Source: UBA10324 sp038326325 | GTDB lineage: Bacteria; Bacteroidota; Bacteroidia; Chitinophagales; UBA10324 | Length of the DNA stretch: 64,000 bases | Assembly: GCA_038326325.1 (NCBI GenBank) | Contig: JBBQJW010000016.1 | Coordinates: 7,130 to 71,129, forward strand | Reading direction: 5' to 3' | Shown here: positions 1 to 8,144 of the stretch, one piece after another | How positions within the stretch are numbered: the first letter of the stretch is position 1 | Layout: every line of letters starts with the position of its first letter | Program-made: the position numbers and the translations under genes | Notes under the pieces: generated by a model | Seen by the model: only the letters and a program-made list of their open reading frames with translations | Databases searched by the model: none | Told to the model about the DNA's origin: nothing

Positions 1-804
1 TGTTGCACCTTTTTCAATAACTGTTACAGTATAAACACCACCTGTCATTGAAGTATTAGGTGTTAAAGTCCAGTATCCATAGTTGAGCATATCAGTAATT
101 GGAGTTCCGTTTACATTTAACCCAGCAGGAAGAGCAGTCGGATTTGGAACCGCATTGGTAAACGAACTGAGTATATCAGTGAAACCAGTCATGCCTGTGA
201 AATTGAGGTTTGCCAATTCGTAATTTGCAGCAGTACCAATCGGAAAATAATAAGAACCAGTTGTACTCACATTCCTGCGCAGATAACCTACAATGTATTC
301 GGTAGGGGAGTATGGATTAATTGCATCGGTGGAGGCGTTTGTTACATACACTTCATTTACTCCTGTGGTTACAAGACCTGCGGTTAAATTTAATGTTCCG
401 GCAATAGTTATGTTTTGCGAAAGCGAAATGCCTGAAGCGTTATTCATGTTGCAGTTAAAAAAACCTGTTACAGTTGAGCCACTCAGGTTTTGAGGCGAGG
501 TGCCCCAAAAAGTAACCTTGCCTGTTTCACTCAAAAATGTTCCGTTGTTTATCCAATCACCTTTTACATACATATCACCTTCTTGTGTTGTACTTCCCGC
601 TCCCGAATTGGTGAAAGAACCTTCAACACCAATAAGGGTTCCGGTGCTTACATATAATGTCCCTGTATTAATAGTATTTGCTGTTTGTGCAGCTGCTGAA
701 TTATATAATACACCCAGCATCCAAAGTGTAATCACTAAAAATGTTACAGCAATCACTTTGTTTTTTTCAGCACGGTTCATTTTTGTTTTCCATTCGTTTT
801 TCAT
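1..804 (-). CDS. Partial surface protein with beta-strand repeats (3' end outside window)
   Basis: The minus strand is open from an ATG at 804 to the window edge, giving 268 codons without a stop. The N-terminus has a basic stretch followed by a hydrophobic segment ending in a SAAAQ-type signal-peptidase site near residue 40. A second ATG at 780 (MNRAEKNK) would give a more ordinary signal peptide and could be the true start. The mature part is rich in Thr, Asn and Gly and has the 'QNITIAGTLNLTAGLVTTG' type of beta-strand repeat common in exported Bacteroidota proteins, which usually end in a T9SS sorting domain. That end lies outside the window. It is followed in the same direction by no visible gene and preceded 67 bp upstream by another leftward surface-protein gene. 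Specific function unknown. Confidence 0.8.
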   Translation of the reverse strand, partial: MKNEWKTKMNRAEKNKVIAVTFLVITLWMLGVLYNSAAAQTANTINTGTLYVSTGTLIGVEGSFTNSGAGSTTQEGDMYVKGDWINNGTFLSETGKVTFWGTSPQNLSGSTVTGFFNCNMNNASGISLSQNITIAGTLNLTAGLVTTGVNEVYVTNASTDAINPYSPTEYIVGYLRRNVSTTGSYYFPIGTAANYELANLNFTGMTGFTDILSSFTNAVPNPTALPAGLNVNGTPITDMLNYGYWTLTPNTSMTGGVYTVTVIEKGAT

Positions 805-871
805 GTTGATGAAATTTATATCGTGTGAAAGGAATAGTTCCAAGGGGTCAACTGTTACAGTGCAGTTCATT

Positions 872-2623
872 CTAATTAATTGTTGCTTTTATCACCACAA
901 ACCGAATCACAATTGCTTCCGACAACGAACCTGCAGTATTGTTCCGCACAGTTATTTTAAATGAACCTGCAGCCATAGTGTTAGCTGTTACAGTATAGGC
1001 GCCAACAGTTCCGCCTGAATCGTGTTGCGTTATTATTACATCATTGGCAGCAACACTTGAATTGGTAACAGTAAATGAAACAATAGTTGCGGCAGCTAAT
1101 GCAGCATTATTCAAAGTAATAGTTCCGCAGTTTTTGTTAAGTGTTACACCTGTTGATTTGTTAGTGATTTGTGTAACAGCACCACCTGCTCCTGTTGCAT
1201 ATCCGATTCCTGAAGTTGCAGAGGTGCTGGTTATTCCACCAACTACCTGCAATGTTGTTCCCGGTGTTGTTATTCCTATTCCAACACTTCCGCTTCCGAG
1301 AATAGTCATTTGAGTTGCAGGTGCATTATCAGCAGTTCCCGAACCACCCGCAGCAGCAACTTTAAAATAAATGTTTGAAGTTCCTGTTCCTGTTGAAGTG
1401 CCTGACGATAAATTTAAGTCACCACCATTCAGATTTGTTCCTCCGTTAAATGCTCCTCCTGATTGAATGGTGAAATTAAAACCCGCTGTTCCTGAGTTTG
1501 TGTTTCGTTCCATCCATATTGTTCGCGCGGCAGTTCCCTCAAAACTTAAAGTGTTTGTTGGTGATGAAACTCCGATTCCCACTTTCACTAAATTTCCTCC
1601 TGAACCACCAAGCACTAAACTATTGCTTTGACTTACAATAGAGCTATATCCGATTGCAGTAGCATTCGTAAGCGCTGCTGATCCTGCATCAGCATTACTA
1701 CCAACAAAAGTATTGTTGCTACCTGTTGTGTTTGTAGTTCCTGCTGTATAGCCAAGTCCTGTATTATAACTTCCGGTTGTAACACCGCTTAAAGAATTGT
1801 AACCTGATGATACATTTCTTCCACCTGTTGTTAAAAGCCGAAGACTATTTACACCAAAAGCAGAATTATAAACTCCTGATGTATCGTAGTATAATGAGTT
1901 TTGTCCGAAAGCTGAATTACCATTTCCTGTAGTTAATGAATACATTGAATAAGATCCTGTTGCAGTGTTCTGTCCACCTGTTCTTAAAGCGAATTGCGAA
2001 TTCATTCCTATTGCAGTATTATCAAAACCTGTAGTGGAAGTTTTCATGCTTGCATAACCTAAAGCAGTATTATTAAATCCGGTTGTGTTGTTTAACAGTG
2101 AAGACCATCCCAATGAACTGTTACTTGTGCCTGAGGTATTTGCCTTACCTGAATTAAAGCCTACGAAGGTGCTGCCATTATATGTGTTGTTATTTCCTGC
2201 CTGATAACCGTAAGTGGTATTTCCCTCCGTAGAATTTCCAACTCGCCCTGATTTTTGATTATTAACTTTTAAGGTAAAAGGAATATCATCAGTAGTTCCC
2301 AAAAAATTTGTTCCATCAACAGTCCCACTATTTCCGATTATTGACCAACCGGAAGCAATTAATGGCAACCATTGGGTTCCATCATAATACCAGAAACCGG
2401 CGCCTCCATCTGTCTGATATATTAATAGTCCGGTTGCAGGAGATGAAATGGATCCTTTCTGTGCCTCAGTCATTCTCGGTGTCAGCATTCCCTTAGTTGT
2501 TGAAGTCAAATCAAGAAGTGATGATGCGCTTGGGGAAGTGGTTCCAACGCCAACCTGAGCTTCAGATACATTTATCAGGATGAGACTATAAAACAATGCA
2601 AAGTATGTAAATTTTATTTTCAT
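872..2623 (-). CDS. Secreted head-repeat protein (YadA/tail-fibre-like repeats)
   Basis: A 583-residue exported protein. Residues 1-22 form a signal peptide ending SEAQ. Residues 23-100 (VGVGTTSPSASSLLDLTS... then YWYDGTQW-like) match the N-terminal region found in many Bacteroidota tail-fibre-like surface proteins. Residues about 135-330 contain repeats of the form NTAxGxxS about every 22-24 residues (NTALGYAS, NTAIGMNS, NSAFGQNS, NSAFGVNS), resembling trimeric autotransporter (YadA-type) head repeats. The C-terminal 80 residues are a compact beta-rich unit with no recognisable T9SS sorting domain, so the export route after Sec is unclear. Stop codon is TAG. Likely an adhesin or filament component. 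The family assignment comes from repeat pattern only. Confidence 0.75.
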   Translation of the reverse strand: MKIKFTYFALFYSLILINVSEAQVGVGTTSPSASSLLDLTSTTKGMLTPRMTEAQKGSISSPATGLLIYQTDGGAGFWYYDGTQWLPLIASGWSIIGNSGTVDGTNFLGTTDDIPFTLKVNNQKSGRVGNSTEGNTTYGYQAGNNNTYNGSTFVGFNSGKANTSGTSNSSLGWSSLLNNTTGFNNTALGYASMKTSTTGFDNTAIGMNSQFALRTGGQNTATGSYSMYSLTTGNGNSAFGQNSLYYDTSGVYNSAFGVNSLRLLTTGGRNVSSGYNSLSGVTTGSYNTGLGYTAGTTNTTGSNNTFVGSNADAGSAALTNATAIGYSSIVSQSNSLVLGGSGGNLVKVGIGVSSPTNTLSFEGTAARTIWMERNTNSGTAGFNFTIQSGGAFNGGTNLNGGDLNLSSGTSTGTGTSNIYFKVAAAGGSGTADNAPATQMTILGSGSVGIGITTPGTTLQVVGGITSTSATSGIGYATGAGGAVTQITNKSTGVTLNKNCGTITLNNAALAAATIVSFTVTNSSVAANDVIITQHDSGGTVGAYTVTANTMAAGSFKITVRNNTAGSLSEAIVIRFVVIKATIN

Positions 2624-2933
2624 AGTTGCCGTTTTTATTGAGATAAGTAATACTGTTTTAACTCCTTTTTGTTACAACATTATGTAACTATATTACCGTT
2701 CAGCAATACTATTTTACCGTTCAATAGTATTTTATTATCGTTCAGTAACATATTCAAAAATTCTGCGTAATGACCCTTCAACAAATAAAAGTCATGAAAT
2801 TTTCAACACAATTCTCAACAACAAAAAGCAATGGTTTACCCTGCACAGTGTGCATAGCCAGCCTCGTTTTACAACTGCACGAAAGCAAGTTTACGACCCG
2901 ATTTTTTTTAATTCATTCTTAAAACCTTCACTC
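2624..2933. promoter_or_regulatory. Divergent intergenic region with three 21-bp iterons and an inverted repeat
   Basis: No gene is seen in this 310-bp gap between two divergent surface-protein genes. It contains a perfect inverted repeat GTTACA-N6-TGTAAC at 2671-2688, directly followed by three direct repeats with core (A)CCGTTCA or TCGTTCA. Their GTTCA cores start at 2698, 2719 and 2740, exactly 21 bp apart, which is two helical turns. Such phased repeats are typical of operator sites bound cooperatively on one face of DNA. The regulator is not identified. Either neighbour, or both, could be controlled. Confidence 0.55.
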
Positions 2934-4889
2934 ATGAATACAAATTTTTACAACTCATTAAGTAATCATTTCGGTTTTAAAGCGGTATCGAAAACTCTGT
3001 TTATCATTTTCCTATTCTCTTATTCTTCACAACTTTTCGCTCAAAGTGTTCCAGCCGCACCGACCTCAGTAACTGCAAGCCCGTCCGTTATCTGCATGGG
3101 AAGTTTAGCTTCACTAAAAGCAACTTCACCTGGCAACTCCATCAGATGGTACACTGAAAGTACAAGCACTGTAACAGTCGGAACAAGTGCAAGTGGTGCA
3201 AATTTTTCAGTTTCTCCTTCGGTTGCCACTACTTATTACGCAGAAGCTTATACTTCACTTGGAATAGCGAGCGCAACAAGAACTTCTGTTACAGTTATCG
3301 TAAATACAATTCCTGAAATAATTTCTGTACCACAGGATATAATGACAAGTAATACTCCCGGAGATTGCGGAGCTATTATTAATTATCCAAGTGTAACAGT
3401 TGTAGGAATTCCAGCCCCTTCTGTTATTTATTCACAACCTTCGGGCACTCACTTTCAGGTAGGAACAACAACAGTTTTAACAACTGCGGTTAATACTTGC
3501 GGAAGTTCTTCTCTTTCTTTTGATGTAACAGTCAACGATGTTGAATATCCTGCAATGGTCACACCTCCGAATATTAATCTCACAGCCCCTTCTGGGTCAA
3601 CAACAGTTTCAAATGTTGATCTCGGAACTCCGATTGTAACAGATAATTGCGGAGAATATACCATTTCAAATAATGCTCCTTCAACTTTTCCAGGCGGAAC
3701 AACCGTCATAACCTGGACTGTTACAGACTCACATGGTCATTCTGTTACCACAACACAAAGTGTAACAGTAGTTGTTTCTAACACAGCTCCTGTTTTAAAT
3801 GATATTACTTCAAACGACGCTGATAATATTATAGCACAATTCACTTGTGCAACATTAAACATCGGCTGGTTAGATGAGCCAAATGGTGGCCCTTATACCA
3901 TTGATGTTGATTGGAGAGATAGTTCAGCGCATACAGTACTAACAGGAGTAAGTGCTCATAGTGTTACACCTTCGCATACCTATAATAAAACAGGGGTGTT
4001 TGCTCCAGTAATTAAAATTTCAGATGGCAGCAATGCGAAAGACACCATCGTTTTCAAATATCTGGTTGTTTACATTGTAGGAAATTACAGCACAACAACC
4101 GAAGGAGAATTTACTGCTCCTGCTGGTTCTTTAGTTTCAAATCCAAATTTGTCTTTATGTAATCGCAAAGTTGAATTCGGTGTTGAGTGCAAACCTAAAG
4201 CGTGTCATCCCGGAATGTTTGATGGTGAAGTTGAAATCGAATTAAACGGGGGTCATTTTGAGTTTGAAACAGAAAAAATTGACTGGGATTATTTAGCTGT
4301 ATCAGCTTGCTTCCTTGCAACATTTGAAGGTTCAGGATATTTATATCCTGAAGGGCATCACAATGGCTGCCACGGAAGATGTCATGGTGGGTGTAACAAT
4401 AACTCTGGGCACCACTACGGAATTTTAATAGTACAATCTGATAAATATAAAAACACTTCTAACGCAAATAAAGTGAGAATTAAAATCTGGAATATTGACA
4501 ATGGAGCAATTGTATTTGACACACAAATGGGAGCCCCTGATTATGCTTTACCAACAACTACATTATCGAAAGGTTGTGTGAAAGTTAAAGTTCCAAATAA
4601 TTGTGTACCAAGATTAGAAGATGCTGATGGAATGATGTTCACGGGAGCTTTCCAAACCATCGTTGCGCCAAATCCATTTACTTCTGATTTTAAAATTGAT
4701 GTTTCTTCAATGTCTGAATCAAATATCAATGTTGAAATTTATGATGTGGTTGGAAAATTAGTTCAATCAATTCCTAATGTTTCAGTGAATGAAACATTCA
4801 CTGTTCAAAATGATTTGCCAACGGGAGTTTATTTTGTTCGAATCACTCAGGATGAAAATTCGCAGGTTGTGCGCGTTATTAAGCAGTAA
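2934..4889 (+). CDS. T9SS cargo with Ig-like and HYR domains and a His/Cys-rich segment
   Basis: Start chosen at ATG 2934. An in-frame ATG at 2850 would add 28 residues in front of an otherwise normal signal peptide (about residues 1-37, ending QLFAQ). The 651-residue protein has an Ig-like domain (about 40-125), two HYR-type domains (about 128-290, with the FPGGTTVITWTVTD signature), a PKD-like segment (about 295-385), a unique domain (about 390-610) and a C-terminal T9SS type A sorting domain (about 575-651, VAPNPF... ending in ARG-LYS-type VVRVIKQ). A short stretch encoded at 4355-4425 has eight His and three Cys among about 24 residues, which suggests metal binding. HYR domains are usually adhesive. 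Expected location is the cell surface or outside the cell. Confidence 0.8.
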   Translation: MNTNFYNSLSNHFGFKAVSKTLFIIFLFSYSSQLFAQSVPAAPTSVTASPSVICMGSLASLKATSPGNSIRWYTESTSTVTVGTSASGANFSVSPSVATTYYAEAYTSLGIASATRTSVTVIVNTIPEIISVPQDIMTSNTPGDCGAIINYPSVTVVGIPAPSVIYSQPSGTHFQVGTTTVLTTAVNTCGSSSLSFDVTVNDVEYPAMVTPPNINLTAPSGSTTVSNVDLGTPIVTDNCGEYTISNNAPSTFPGGTTVITWTVTDSHGHSVTTTQSVTVVVSNTAPVLNDITSNDADNIIAQFTCATLNIGWLDEPNGGPYTIDVDWRDSSAHTVLTGVSAHSVTPSHTYNKTGVFAPVIKISDGSNAKDTIVFKYLVVYIVGNYSTTTEGEFTAPAGSLVSNPNLSLCNRKVEFGVECKPKACHPGMFDGEVEIELNGGHFEFETEKIDWDYLAVSACFLATFEGSGYLYPEGHHNGCHGRCHGGCNNNSGHHYGILIVQSDKYKNTSNANKVRIKIWNIDNGAIVFDTQMGAPDYALPTTTLSKGCVKVKVPNNCVPRLEDADGMMFTGAFQTIVAPNPFTSDFKIDVSSMSESNINVEIYDVVGKLVQSIPNVSVNETFTVQNDLPTGVYFVRITQDENSQVVRVIKQ

Positions 4890-4915
4890 TAAGTTACCAG
4901 TTAAGTAATTGATAG

Positions 4916-4950
4916 AATGGCTGAGAATTGAATTTTCTCAGCCATTTTTA
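4916..4950 (+). terminator. Rho-independent terminator after T9SS cargo gene
   Basis: A perfect 12-bp stem (AATGGCTGAGAA, 4916-4927, with its complement at 4935-4946) around a 7-nt loop is followed by TTTATTTTA. It lies 27 bp after the stop at 4889 and separates this gene from the following small gene. Confidence 0.85.
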
Positions 4951-5032
4951 TTTTACCTTGGAATTTTTACATCATTCATTTTCATGTTGACAATATCATT
5001 TCATAAAAAATATTTCAGGTAGACAGTAGAAT

Positions 5033-5040
5033 TAATTTTG
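5033..5040 (+). promoter_or_regulatory. Possible -7 promoter box (TAATTTTG)
   Basis: The octamer fits the Bacteroidota -7 consensus TAnnTTTG and lies 28 bp before the ATG at 5068. No good -33 TTTG is seen at the right distance, so this is a weak call. Confidence 0.35.
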
Positions 5041-5067
5041 AAAAAAAATTTCCGAACAGCTTCTTCA

Positions 5068-5271
5068 ATGTACATCATCAAGATAAAAGGCAAAGTAAAA
5101 ATTCCGGACTATGTGCAGATTCGCGATGATAAGTTCACCTTGCTTGCATACTTCCGTGCTGATAGACCGGAAAATGCTTTGCTGAAATGCGGTCTCGGCG
5201 CAAGTGAAGAAAAGATAAAAAAGATTATTTCTGAATTGGATTACGGAAAAATTTTAAAACTCGAACTCTGA
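5068..5271 (+). CDS. Small conserved-type protein translationally coupled to ftsE
   Basis: A 67-residue soluble protein starting MYIIKIKGKVKIP. A TTG ten codons upstream keeps the frame open, but the ATG at 5068 is the natural start. It contains an alternating basic/hydrophobic beta strand, a central segment with one Cys (LLKCGLG) and a C-terminal helix plus strand. I do not recognise a family with certainty. Its TGA stop overlaps the ATG of the next gene (TGATG at 5269-5273), so the two are almost certainly co-translated. Partnership with the FtsE-like ATPase is an inference from this coupling only. Confidence 0.65.
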   Translation: MYIIKIKGKVKIPDYVQIRDDKFTLLAYFRADRPENALLKCGLGASEEKIKKIISELDYGKILKLEL

Positions 5272-5960
5272 TGAACCACAATATTATAGAATTGCACGAT
5301 GCAGTTATTTATCAGGACGAAGCGCTTGTACTCAACGATGTTAACCTTAATATCAACGCGAGTGAATTTGTTTACTTAGTTGGAAAAACAGGAAGTGGAA
5401 AAAGTTCGCTACTCAAAGTTTTGTATGGCGATTTGGATATTGCAGGTGGAACCGGAACAGTTTGCGGTTATGATTTGCAAAAATTAAAAGCAAAAGAAAT
5501 TCCTTTTCTAAGACGCAAACTTGGGATTGTATTTCAGGATTTTCAATTACTAACTGACAGAAGTGTAAATGAAAATTTATTATTCGTTTTGCGCGCAACC
5601 GGGTGGACTGATAAAACAAAAATGAATGAACGGGTTGCTGAAGTGCTTGCAATGGTTGGTCTTAGTACTAAAGATTTTAAAATGCCCCATGAACTTTCTG
5701 GTGGCGAACAACAACGGATTGTAATTGCCCGAGCATTGCTGAATCATCCCGAACTAATTCTTGCTGATGAACCCACCGGAAATCTCGACCACGCAACTTC
5801 AGATGATATAATTCAACTGTTACAGAAGATTTGTCGGGAAGCAGGAACAGCAGTATTAGTTGCTTCTCATGACTTAATGGTGATCGGAAAATTTCCTTCC
5901 CGCACTTTGATATGCGAAGGGGGAAGAATTACTGAGCAGGTTGCTCAAGCAACTGTATAA
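5271..5960 (+). CDS. ftsE: FtsE-like cell division ABC ATPase
   Basis: A 229-residue ABC-type ATPase with Walker A GKTGSGKS (38-45), Q-loop in IVFQDFQLL, signature LSGGEQQR (about 142-149), Walker B ILADEPTGNLD and H-loop ASHD. Length and the DFQLL and TGNLD variants fit the FtsE/LolD/MacB subgroup, and Bacteroidota copies of this shape are generally called FtsE. FtsE works with the membrane protein FtsX to control septal peptidoglycan hydrolases. No ftsX is adjacent; in this phylum ftsX is often elsewhere. The gene is coupled to the small upstream gene. Its last 32 bp overlap the 3' end of the convergent glycosyltransferase gene. LolD-like function cannot be excluded. Confidence 0.8.
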   Translation: MNHNIIELHDAVIYQDEALVLNDVNLNINASEFVYLVGKTGSGKSSLLKVLYGDLDIAGGTGTVCGYDLQKLKAKEIPFLRRKLGIVFQDFQLLTDRSVNENLLFVLRATGWTDKTKMNERVAEVLAMVGLSTKDFKMPHELSGGEQQRIVIARALLNHPELILADEPTGNLDHATSDDIIQLLQKICREAGTAVLVASHDLMVIGKFPSRTLICEGGRITEQVAQATV

Positions 5961-7056
5961 GTTTAAGTGCGTTGTTTCTGTTACTGAAATTTTCTTCGAG
6001 AATACTTATTCTTCTATCGGCTTCTTCTTGTGTGAATTCATTTTCCATGAGATGATGAATCGTATCAACCATTTCTTCAGAGTGTTCTTTAATAAGACAT
6101 AGATCTTCCAATCCGCTTTCTTCAACCATCATTTTATTTACGAGCACATATCTCCCCCTAAAAAGTGCATTAAGCAATTTCAGCTTTGTTCCTGTTTGCT
6201 GAAAAGTTGGCAACACATTCACTTGTGCATTCGCAAGCAACTCATTCAACTTTGCTTCAGTCGGATTTTCTACCAATTGAATATGGGAATATGGAGCTAT
6301 CAGTTTTTTAAGTGTAACAGATGGTTGAGCTCCTGCTATAACACATGGATAATTTACTTTACTAAAGACTTTACTAATCAACCAAGCAGCAGCTTGTATG
6401 TTTTCGCTGATTGATAAATTACCATGATATAGAATGAATTCACCTCTCCCCTTTTTGCTTATGCAAATTTCATTCGGATGAAATGCGGGAAGAAAAGTTG
6501 TCTGATTGTATTTCGCAGCAAGTGTTTTAAAATCTAAATGAGAAATCGGAAGAATGTGATTTGCCTTCTTCAAAATCTTTTCATAAAATTTCAGCTTTAC
6601 CGATTCAGTATAAAAATAAAAACGGCGCAACATGTTTTGTTCTGATTGGCCGAGTCCGCGATAATAATCCGCTTCAACATTATGCATACGCACCAACTTG
6701 TTTCGCTTTTCTAAAGTCGGAGCATCAAGATGGTAGCAAGTGTGAAGTCCTTCAAATAAAATCGGCGCATCTCTTTCTTCAAGATTTTTAAGTAACGATT
6801 TTGCTCTGCGTGTTTTTACAATATATGGCTTGAAACTACTGAAGTCGCGGAAGCTGTGCTCACGGTGATAATAATTTACGCTCTCGCATAAGAGATTTAA
6901 CTGCTCAGCAGGTTTGCGTCCGTATTCGTAACAGTGCAAATGAATTTTTATTCCTGCTTCCTTCAGTGCTTTGATTTTGTAATACACATCAATCACGCCC
7001 CCATAATCTGGAGGATAAGGAACATTGAAGGAGATAATGTGGAGTTGGTTGGTCAA
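5929..7056 (-). CDS. Glycosyltransferase, GT-B fold (GT4-like)
   Basis: A 375-residue protein starting in the way of GT-B glycosyltransferases (HIISFNVPYPPDYGGVIDVY, with the Gly-Gly loop that binds the sugar nucleotide). It contains a donor-side Rossmann domain (about 200-330, ILYHGNLSISEN, then GTKLKLLNALFRGRYVL). The usual second Glu of the E-x7-E motif is not obvious, so activity on a standard donor is less certain. The start overlaps the stop of the next glycosyltransferase gene by 4 bp (ATGA), indicating co-translation. Likely role is addition of a sugar to a cell-surface polysaccharide or glycan. Substrate unknown. No signal peptide, so cytoplasmic. Confidence 0.75.
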   Translation of the reverse strand: MTNQLHIISFNVPYPPDYGGVIDVYYKIKALKEAGIKIHLHCYEYGRKPAEQLNLLCESVNYYHREHSFRDFSSFKPYIVKTRRAKSLLKNLEERDAPILFEGLHTCYHLDAPTLEKRNKLVRMHNVEADYYRGLGQSEQNMLRRFYFYTESVKLKFYEKILKKANHILPISHLDFKTLAAKYNQTTFLPAFHPNEICISKKGRGEFILYHGNLSISENIQAAAWLISKVFSKVNYPCVIAGAQPSVTLKKLIAPYSHIQLVENPTEAKLNELLANAQVNVLPTFQQTGTKLKLLNALFRGRYVLVNKMMVEESGLEDLCLIKEHSEEMVDTIHHLMENEFTQEEADRRISILEENFSNRNNALKLIQLLEQPAQ

Positions 7057-8144
7057 TGAATCTCTTTAAACAATTTCAACAATTTCTCTTTTTCCTTTTC
7101 CCAGTTCCATTCTTCCCGCGCCTTCAAACAATTTTGTTTAAAACGCATGTAAAGTTGTTCATTATTCAGAAGATTATTAAGTGAATTTGAAATTTTTTCT
7201 ACCTGAAGGTTTTCTAATAACATTGAAACTTCAAATTCTTTATTCAGGTTTTCATACTCGGGAAATTTCATGTTGAGCGAAGGAATTCCCGCTTCGGTAT
7301 AATCGAAAAATTTATTTGCCAGTGAGTGATAATAATTTTTGCTTCGTGCCTCGAGCAAATTAATTCCGATGTAAGAATCTCGAGTGAGTTGCTTCAACTC
7401 CGTTGGAGAAATGAAACCTTTGAACATTACTTTACTTTCCAATTTTAATTCGCTTACTAAGGTTCTTAATTGTTCTGATAAATCTCCCTCTCCTGCTAAA
7501 AACAAGTTTGCGTTTACAGTTTGTATTGCCTTAATTAAAAATTCTAAACCTCTTCCTTCATTCAATGTTCCCTGATACAGAATTATTTTTTCCTTCTTTT
7601 CCTGTTCAAGCAATTCTGTTTTGATTGGAACATTTCTTACGACGGAAAAATCGTTTCCATATTTTGTTTTGAAATAATCAGCCAATCCTTGTGAAACACA
7701 AATTCCTTTTTGAATTCGTTTCGTTGCATACTTCTCAACTCTTAACCATAAATTTTTTATAGCTGGTCTTCGTTCCACTTCAGGAGTTTCTGCAAAGAGT
7801 TCGTGAGCATCATAAATGCACAGTTTGTTTTTCAATTTTGAAATCCATAAACACGGAACAATTGTATCAAGGTCAACTCCGTAAACAACATCAAATCGCT
7901 TTGTAAGAAGGAAAAAAAATAATCGCAGATTGTATTCGATGTAGAATAATTTTCCTTTTTCGAACAACAATTTCATTCTGTGTTGTTTGAAATTTTGTTG
8001 GTGTAACCATTTTGAATTTTTCTTTTCTCTTCCAACCAATAACACATCGTAACCTGTATCGCGCATAGTTGAGCAAATCCGAATCATGCGCTGATCATAA
8101 TTCAAATCGTTGGTGACAGTAAAAATGATTCGCTTTACTTCCAC
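7053..8144 (-). CDS. Glycosyltransferase family 4-like protein
   Basis: A 363-residue GT-B glycosyltransferase. N-terminal domain begins RIIFTVTNDLNYDQRMIRIC, a form common in Bacteroidota GT4 enzymes. The donor domain contains ILYQGTLNEGRGLEFLI (about 180-200), LFLAGEGDLSEQL and KFFDYTEAGIPSLNM (about 300), matching the usual GT4 signatures. The first 10 bp overlap the end of recQ and the last 4 bp overlap the next glycosyltransferase, so recQ and both transferases look like one transcript. A role in making surface polysaccharide or glycosylating exported proteins is likely but the acceptor cannot be told from sequence. Confidence 0.8.
   Translation of the reverse strand: MEVKRIIFTVTNDLNYDQRMIRICSTMRDTGYDVLLVGREKKNSKWLHQQNFKQHRMKLLFEKGKLFYIEYNLRLFFFLLTKRFDVVYGVDLDTIVPCLWISKLKNKLCIYDAHELFAETPEVERRPAIKNLWLRVEKYATKRIQKGICVSQGLADYFKTKYGNDFSVVRNVPIKTELLEQEKKEKIILYQGTLNEGRGLEFLIKAIQTVNANLFLAGEGDLSEQLRTLVSELKLESKVMFKGFISPTELKQLTRDSYIGINLLEARSKNYYHSLANKFFDYTEAGIPSLNMKFPEYENLNKEFEVSMLLENLQVEKISNSLNNLLNNEQLYMRFKQNCLKAREEWNWEKEKEKLLKLFKEIH

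Noticed and set aside
872..2623. Phage tail fibre or prophage
   Set aside because: The NTAxGxxS repeats look like fibre repeats, but the protein has a signal peptide and there are no other phage genes.
2640..2760. CRISPR array or origin of replication at the 21-bp iterons
   Set aside because: Only three short degenerate repeats without spacers of even length; no dnaA gene, DnaA boxes or AT-rich unwinding element arrangement, and no cas genes.
3041..3709. Short reverse-strand open frames inside surface-protein genes
   Set aside because: They are shadows of repetitive Thr/Val-rich coding sequence without start context or protein-like composition.
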